Positions 45,298 to 48,096 of a stretch of DNA of 48,096 nt are shown here, one piece after another; the first letter of the stretch is position 1, and each line of letters begins with the position of its first letter. The notes beneath the pieces were generated by a model that made no database searches, had not been told where the DNA came from, and worked only from the letters and a program-made list of their open reading frames with translations. The position numbers were made by a program, and so were the translations under genes. Origin of the DNA: an uncultured Alphaproteobacteria bacterium (GTDB lineage Bacteria; Pseudomonadota; Alphaproteobacteria; Bin95); contig CALAHN010000074.1 in the NCBI GenBank assembly GCA_937891825.1, positions 1 to 48,096 of the forward strand, written 5' to 3'.

Positions 45298-46613
45298 GGA
45301 CGGTCCCCTTCCGGCTGGACCGCAATATCAAGCAATGTCTGCCCCAGCACTTCGGCGCCCAGAAAGAAATCCGCCATGTCCATCGCCTCATTGGGGTTGT
45401 GGCTGCCATGTTCGTTGCGCACGAAGATCATCGTCGCGGGGACGCCGGCATTGGCGAAGACGGCGGTATCGTGCCCCGCCCCGGACGGCATGATCTCCGC
45501 CGGGATCGCCTTTGCCGCCGCGACGGCTGCCGCCCGCTCAACCAGATCCTCCGACATCTTGGCCGGTTTGGTCGGCAGGGCCGGTCCCAGGTCGAAGGCG
45601 ACGCCGCGCTTCGCCCCGATCTGATCGCATTCCGAGCGGATGAGCGCGCCGAAGGACTGCAGGGTTTTCGCATCCTGGCTTCGATATTCCAACGCGAACG
45701 ACACCTCGCCCGGCACGCGCGAGACCGCATGCTCCCGCGGGTTGGTCTCGACGATGCCGGACGTGACGACCAGGTCCTCGCCCCATTCCAGCAGCACCCG
45801 CCAGTGCTCGTCGATCCGCATCAGAAGCTCGGCCATGGCGAGCACCGCGTCATGGCGGAGCCAGCGCGGCACGGCGCCGGAATGCGCCGCCTCGCCCCGG
45901 CAGACCACGCGGCGATGGCGGACATTGCCGCGAATGCCAGTGACGATGCCGACGGGCTTTGCCTTGGCGACCAGCACCGGCCCTTGCTCGATATGCAGCT
46001 CGATCCAGGCTTGGAAATGCTCGGGCCGCAAAAGCGGCGCGCCCGCCGTCAGCGCAGCCATGTCGGCGCCGCATGCCGCCATCGCCGCGCCCAGCGTCAC
46101 GTCGGAGCCGCGCCGGGCGCTCGCAAAATCGCTGGCCTCCAACTGGCCGAACAGGGCGCGGGAGCCAAAGTAGCAGGGACCGCCATACCAGGCGCTTTCC
46201 TCGCCGCGCAGCACGTAAAGCTCCAGGGTTCGCTGCCGCCCGCCCAGGCGCTTCGCCGCGATCAGCGTCATGAGCCCGGCGATCACGCCGGCCGCGCCGT
46301 CGTAGTTGCCGCCTTCGGGCACGCTGTCCACATGGGAGCCGGTCGCGGCGACGGGCAGTTCGGGGGCGGCGCCCGGCAGGCGGACAATCAGATTGCGCGC
46401 TGCGTCCCAGCAGGTCTCCAGGCCATGCTGCTTGGCCGCGGTCTCGATCAGCGCCATCGCCTGGGTCTCGCCGGGGCCGTAGGTCTCGCGGCTGATCCCG
46501 ACGCCGTCGAAGGACATGGCCTTGAGGCCGGCGAACAACTGCTCCGCCAACGCCCGCTCGCCAGCGCCGAACAGCAAGGGCGCGGACCCGATCTCACCGA
46601 TGAAAGACTGCAC
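45294..46613 (-). CDS. M20-type Zn-dependent hydrolase (N-carbamoyl-amino-acid hydrolase/ureidopropionase family)
   Basis: The 439-residue enzyme has the metal set H94 and D96 (GSHVDSVPEGG), D105, E138-E139 (RGEES), H207 (ELHIEQGP) and H405 (GSHNPNEA). It is a divergent paralogue of the hydrolase at 21041-22312. The GTG start at 46613 is supported by AGGAAG 8 bases upstream, but that site lies in one arm of a perfect 12-bp hairpin. It is translationally coupled to pyrE. N-carbamoyl-beta-alanine or another N-carbamoyl acid is a plausible substrate, not proven. Confidence 0.88.
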   Translation of the reverse strand: MQSFIGEIGSAPLLFGAGERALAEQLFAGLKAMSFDGVGISRETYGPGETQAMALIETAAKQHGLETCWDAARNLIVRLPGAAPELPVAATGSHVDSVPEGGNYDGAAGVIAGLMTLIAAKRLGGRQRTLELYVLRGEESAWYGGPCYFGSRALFGQLEASDFASARRGSDVTLGAAMAACGADMAALTAGAPLLRPEHFQAWIELHIEQGPVLVAKAKPVGIVTGIRGNVRHRRVVCRGEAAHSGAVPRWLRHDAVLAMAELLMRIDEHWRVLLEWGEDLVVTSGIVETNPREHAVSRVPGEVSFALEYRSQDAKTLQSFGALIRSECDQIGAKRGVAFDLGPALPTKPAKMSEDLVERAAAVAAAKAIPAEIMPSGAGHDTAVFANAGVPATMIFVRNEHGSHNPNEAMDMADFFLGAEVLGQTLLDIAVQPEGDRP

Positions 46614-46615
46614 AG

Positions 46616-46647
46616 CCGCCGCTTCCTATCTGACGAGGAAGCGGCGG
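46616..46647 (-). promoter_or_regulatory. Hairpin that encloses the hydrolase Shine-Dalgarno sequence
   Basis: On the minus strand CCGCCGCTTCCT (46647-46636) pairs perfectly with AGGAAGCGGCGG (46627-46616) across an 8-base loop. The second arm contains the AGGAAG ribosome-binding site, spaced 8 bases from the GTG start at 46613. If it folds, translation of the hydrolase and of coupled pyrE would be low until the stem opens. It could also act as a partial terminator after the MFS gene 53 bases upstream. Confidence 0.6.
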
Positions 46648-46700
46648 ATCGTACTGAGCCAGCCCGCCCGGCGCAAGCCAGACGGCGATCGGCCGCCGCC

Positions 46701-47981
46701 TTACTCCGCGGCGGCGGCCGCGCCTCCGGGCGTGCCGGCAGGCGCCGCGACGGGCGTCGGGGTCGGCAGGCGGGTCGGCAAGGCCAGGACGACGACCATG
46801 ATCAGGAACGCCGTGAACGCCAGGAGATAGAACAGCGTGTCGAAGCCCCAGTTCGCATAGATGAACGCGATCAGCGGCAGCGAGGCCGCGAGCACCGTGA
46901 AGCTCACCACATAGCGAACGCCGTAGATGCGCGCCCGGAACGGCCCGCTCGCCATCTTGCCGATCATGAAGTCGTTGATCGGGATCTGCCCGAACGCGCC
47001 CAGCATGAACCCGAATGCGGCCGCGAGCGCCAGCGCATCGAACAACCCCGGCATCAAGCTGAAAAACACCAACTGGATCGCAGCGACAGTCAGAAACACG
47101 CGCTTCGGCCCGACCCGGTCCAGCATGGAGCCGACGATCAGTTGCGCCATGGACGCCACGGCGAAGACGACGAACGCCAGCATGCCGATCACAGTCGCCT
47201 CGCCGCCGCTGCCGCCGCCGTCCGCCCAGGTCGCCAAGTCCGTGGCGAGGCCTTGCAGGCGTTCATCGAAGATCTTCGGCAAGGCGAAGGTCGTCGACTG
47301 GAAGACGATCGACGAAATCGCAGTCGTCAGGAAGACGATGATCGAGACGCGCTTCAGGGCCGCCACATAGTCGGGCGCGAGCGGCGCCGCTTTGACCGGG
47401 GGCGCCTTGGCGGCTTCGGCTTCGCCGCGGATCGAGTCGCGCCGCAGCAGGAAATACAGGCCGCCCATGCCGATCGAGAAGACGCCCGGCAGGACGAACG
47501 CAAGCCGCCAGCCGCCATTGTCGATCAGGTAGCCCGTGATCAGAGCCGCGCTCGCGACGCCCAGATTGCCGAAGACGCCGTTCGTCGCCAGCCGCATCCC
47601 GGTGTTCTTCCAGCGCGCCGTGACGATGGCGAGACCGACCGGATGGTAGATCGCCGCAAACATGCCGATCACGAACAAGCCGCAGCCGATCTCGAACGGC
47701 GTCGATGCGAAGCTGGTCAGGATCGACGCCGCGCCGATGCCGACGAAAAACACGCACATCATGCCGTCCCTGGACCATTTGTCGGCAAGCCAGCCGGCCG
47801 GCAGGGAAAACAGGCCGAACGCGAAAAAGCCGGGCGTCGCATAGGCCAGAAGGTCCGCATAGCCGACGCCCCATTCCCGATGCAGCGCCAGGGCCGCCAC
47901 CGTCGCGAATACCAGGACGAACAGATGATCCAGGAAATGGCCGATATTCAGATAAGCGAAATGCAGCTGGTCGCGTGACAT
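46701..47981 (-). CDS. Major facilitator superfamily transporter
   Basis: The 426-residue protein has about 12 membrane helices with a central cytoplasmic loop (about 190-215). The MFS loop motif appears as G-W-L-A-D-K-W-S-R-D-G after helix 2 and G-S-M-L-D-R-V-G-P-K-R in the second half. YHPVGLAIVTARWKNTGMRLATNGVFGNLG resembles the fosmidomycin-resistance/CynX-like branch. The C-terminal tail is Pro/Ala-rich. GAAGGGA precedes the ATG. It is upstream of the hydrolase and pyrE on the same strand, so it may import their substrate, which is inference. The 115 bases upstream contain no motif I can name. Confidence 0.88.
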   Translation of the reverse strand: MSRDQLHFAYLNIGHFLDHLFVLVFATVAALALHREWGVGYADLLAYATPGFFAFGLFSLPAGWLADKWSRDGMMCVFFVGIGAASILTSFASTPFEIGCGLFVIGMFAAIYHPVGLAIVTARWKNTGMRLATNGVFGNLGVASAALITGYLIDNGGWRLAFVLPGVFSIGMGGLYFLLRRDSIRGEAEAAKAPPVKAAPLAPDYVAALKRVSIIVFLTTAISSIVFQSTTFALPKIFDERLQGLATDLATWADGGGSGGEATVIGMLAFVVFAVASMAQLIVGSMLDRVGPKRVFLTVAAIQLVFFSLMPGLFDALALAAAFGFMLGAFGQIPINDFMIGKMASGPFRARIYGVRYVVSFTVLAASLPLIAFIYANWGFDTLFYLLAFTAFLIMVVVLALPTRLPTPTPVAAPAGTPGGAAAAAE

Positions 47982-48096
47982 GGCTCGAGTCCCTTCTTGA
48001 GCTGGCAGCGTCTGCGGCAGAGCCTAGATTGCGAGAAATGCGATGTAATACCAGCCTGCGGTGAGGCAGACTCATTTTCGGGATTCCCAAAGCGTT

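Noticed and set aside
45216-47978. A 920-codon open frame on the plus strand opposite pyrE, the hydrolase and the MFS gene
   Set aside because: It spans three convincing minus-strand genes and their control hairpin; its composition is low-complexity Arg/Asp/His-rich, as expected for an antisense frame.

Overview
The window reads as a chromosomal segment of a GC-rich, flagellated alphaproteobacterium, probably Rhodospirillales-like. The evidence is the gene order dapF-mtaB-ftsY, the order obgE-proB-proA-nadD-rsfS-rlmH next to rplU-rpmA, an ATP-type PEP carboxykinase, TRAP transporters, and a flagellin gene with a sigma-54 promoter and FlbD-like upstream sites as in Caulobacter. I see no phage, insertion sequence or CRISPR array. 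Coding density is very high, many genes overlap by 1 to 4 bases, and no gene-free stretch exceeds 300 bases.

Layout. 7-81: tRNA-Val(CAC). 239-2127: exported DUF3108 protein and threonine aldolase. 2128-6631: flagellin, fliD and fliS behind a sigma-54 control region. 6696-9744: dapF, mtaB, ftsY. 9830-11445: AtzG-like subunit with its amidase. 11467-13080: pckA. 13215-18879 (minus strand): a 2-hydroxyacid dehydrogenase, a complete DctPQM TRAP transporter, an orphan thiamine-pyrophosphate (TPP) domain protein and a HugZ-like protein. 19002-20501: LppC-like lipoprotein. 20597-29509 (minus strand): amide and ureide catabolism, namely two tandem amidases with a carbamoylase-type hydrolase, and a six-gene operon of amidase, SDR, enoyl-CoA hydratase, RidA, TauD remnant and GNAT. 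29674-31116: DUF502 membrane protein and HAD phosphatase. 31128-32378: D-amino-acid dehydrogenase-like protein. 32423-38171 (minus strand): the ribosome, proline and NAD housekeeping cluster. 38320-42952: a Cys-containing unknown, a MaoC-like protein, a small acidic protein, pyrD and an acyl-CoA carboxylase beta subunit. 43094-44637: TetR, SRPBCC and DUF1428 cassette. 44650-47981 (minus strand): pyrE, a second carbamoylase-type hydrolase and an MFS transporter.

Common theme. Apart from housekeeping, much of the window deals with amide, ureide and amino-acid nitrogen. It holds four amidase-signature enzymes, two M20-type N-carbamoyl hydrolases, RidA, a D-amino-acid dehydrogenase and uptake systems, which suggests a scavenger of dissolved organic nitrogen.

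Best leads. (1) rsfS and rlmH share one reading frame separated only by a TAG, and neither has an ATG, GTG or TTG start where one is required; both have CTG near a GGAGG. (2) A two-copy intergenic element joins a hairpin with three compensatory base-pair changes to an invariant TGATATCGATCAAAT tail that contains an FNR-type box. (3) The flagellin gene has a near-perfect sigma-54 promoter with phased palindromes upstream. (4) A 12-bp hairpin buries the Shine-Dalgarno sequence of the hydrolase-pyrE unit. (5) A TetR gene appears leaderless, with a perfect 26-bp operator over its own promoter. (6) A TauD/TfdA dioxygenase has shrunk to 133 codons without its iron ligands.
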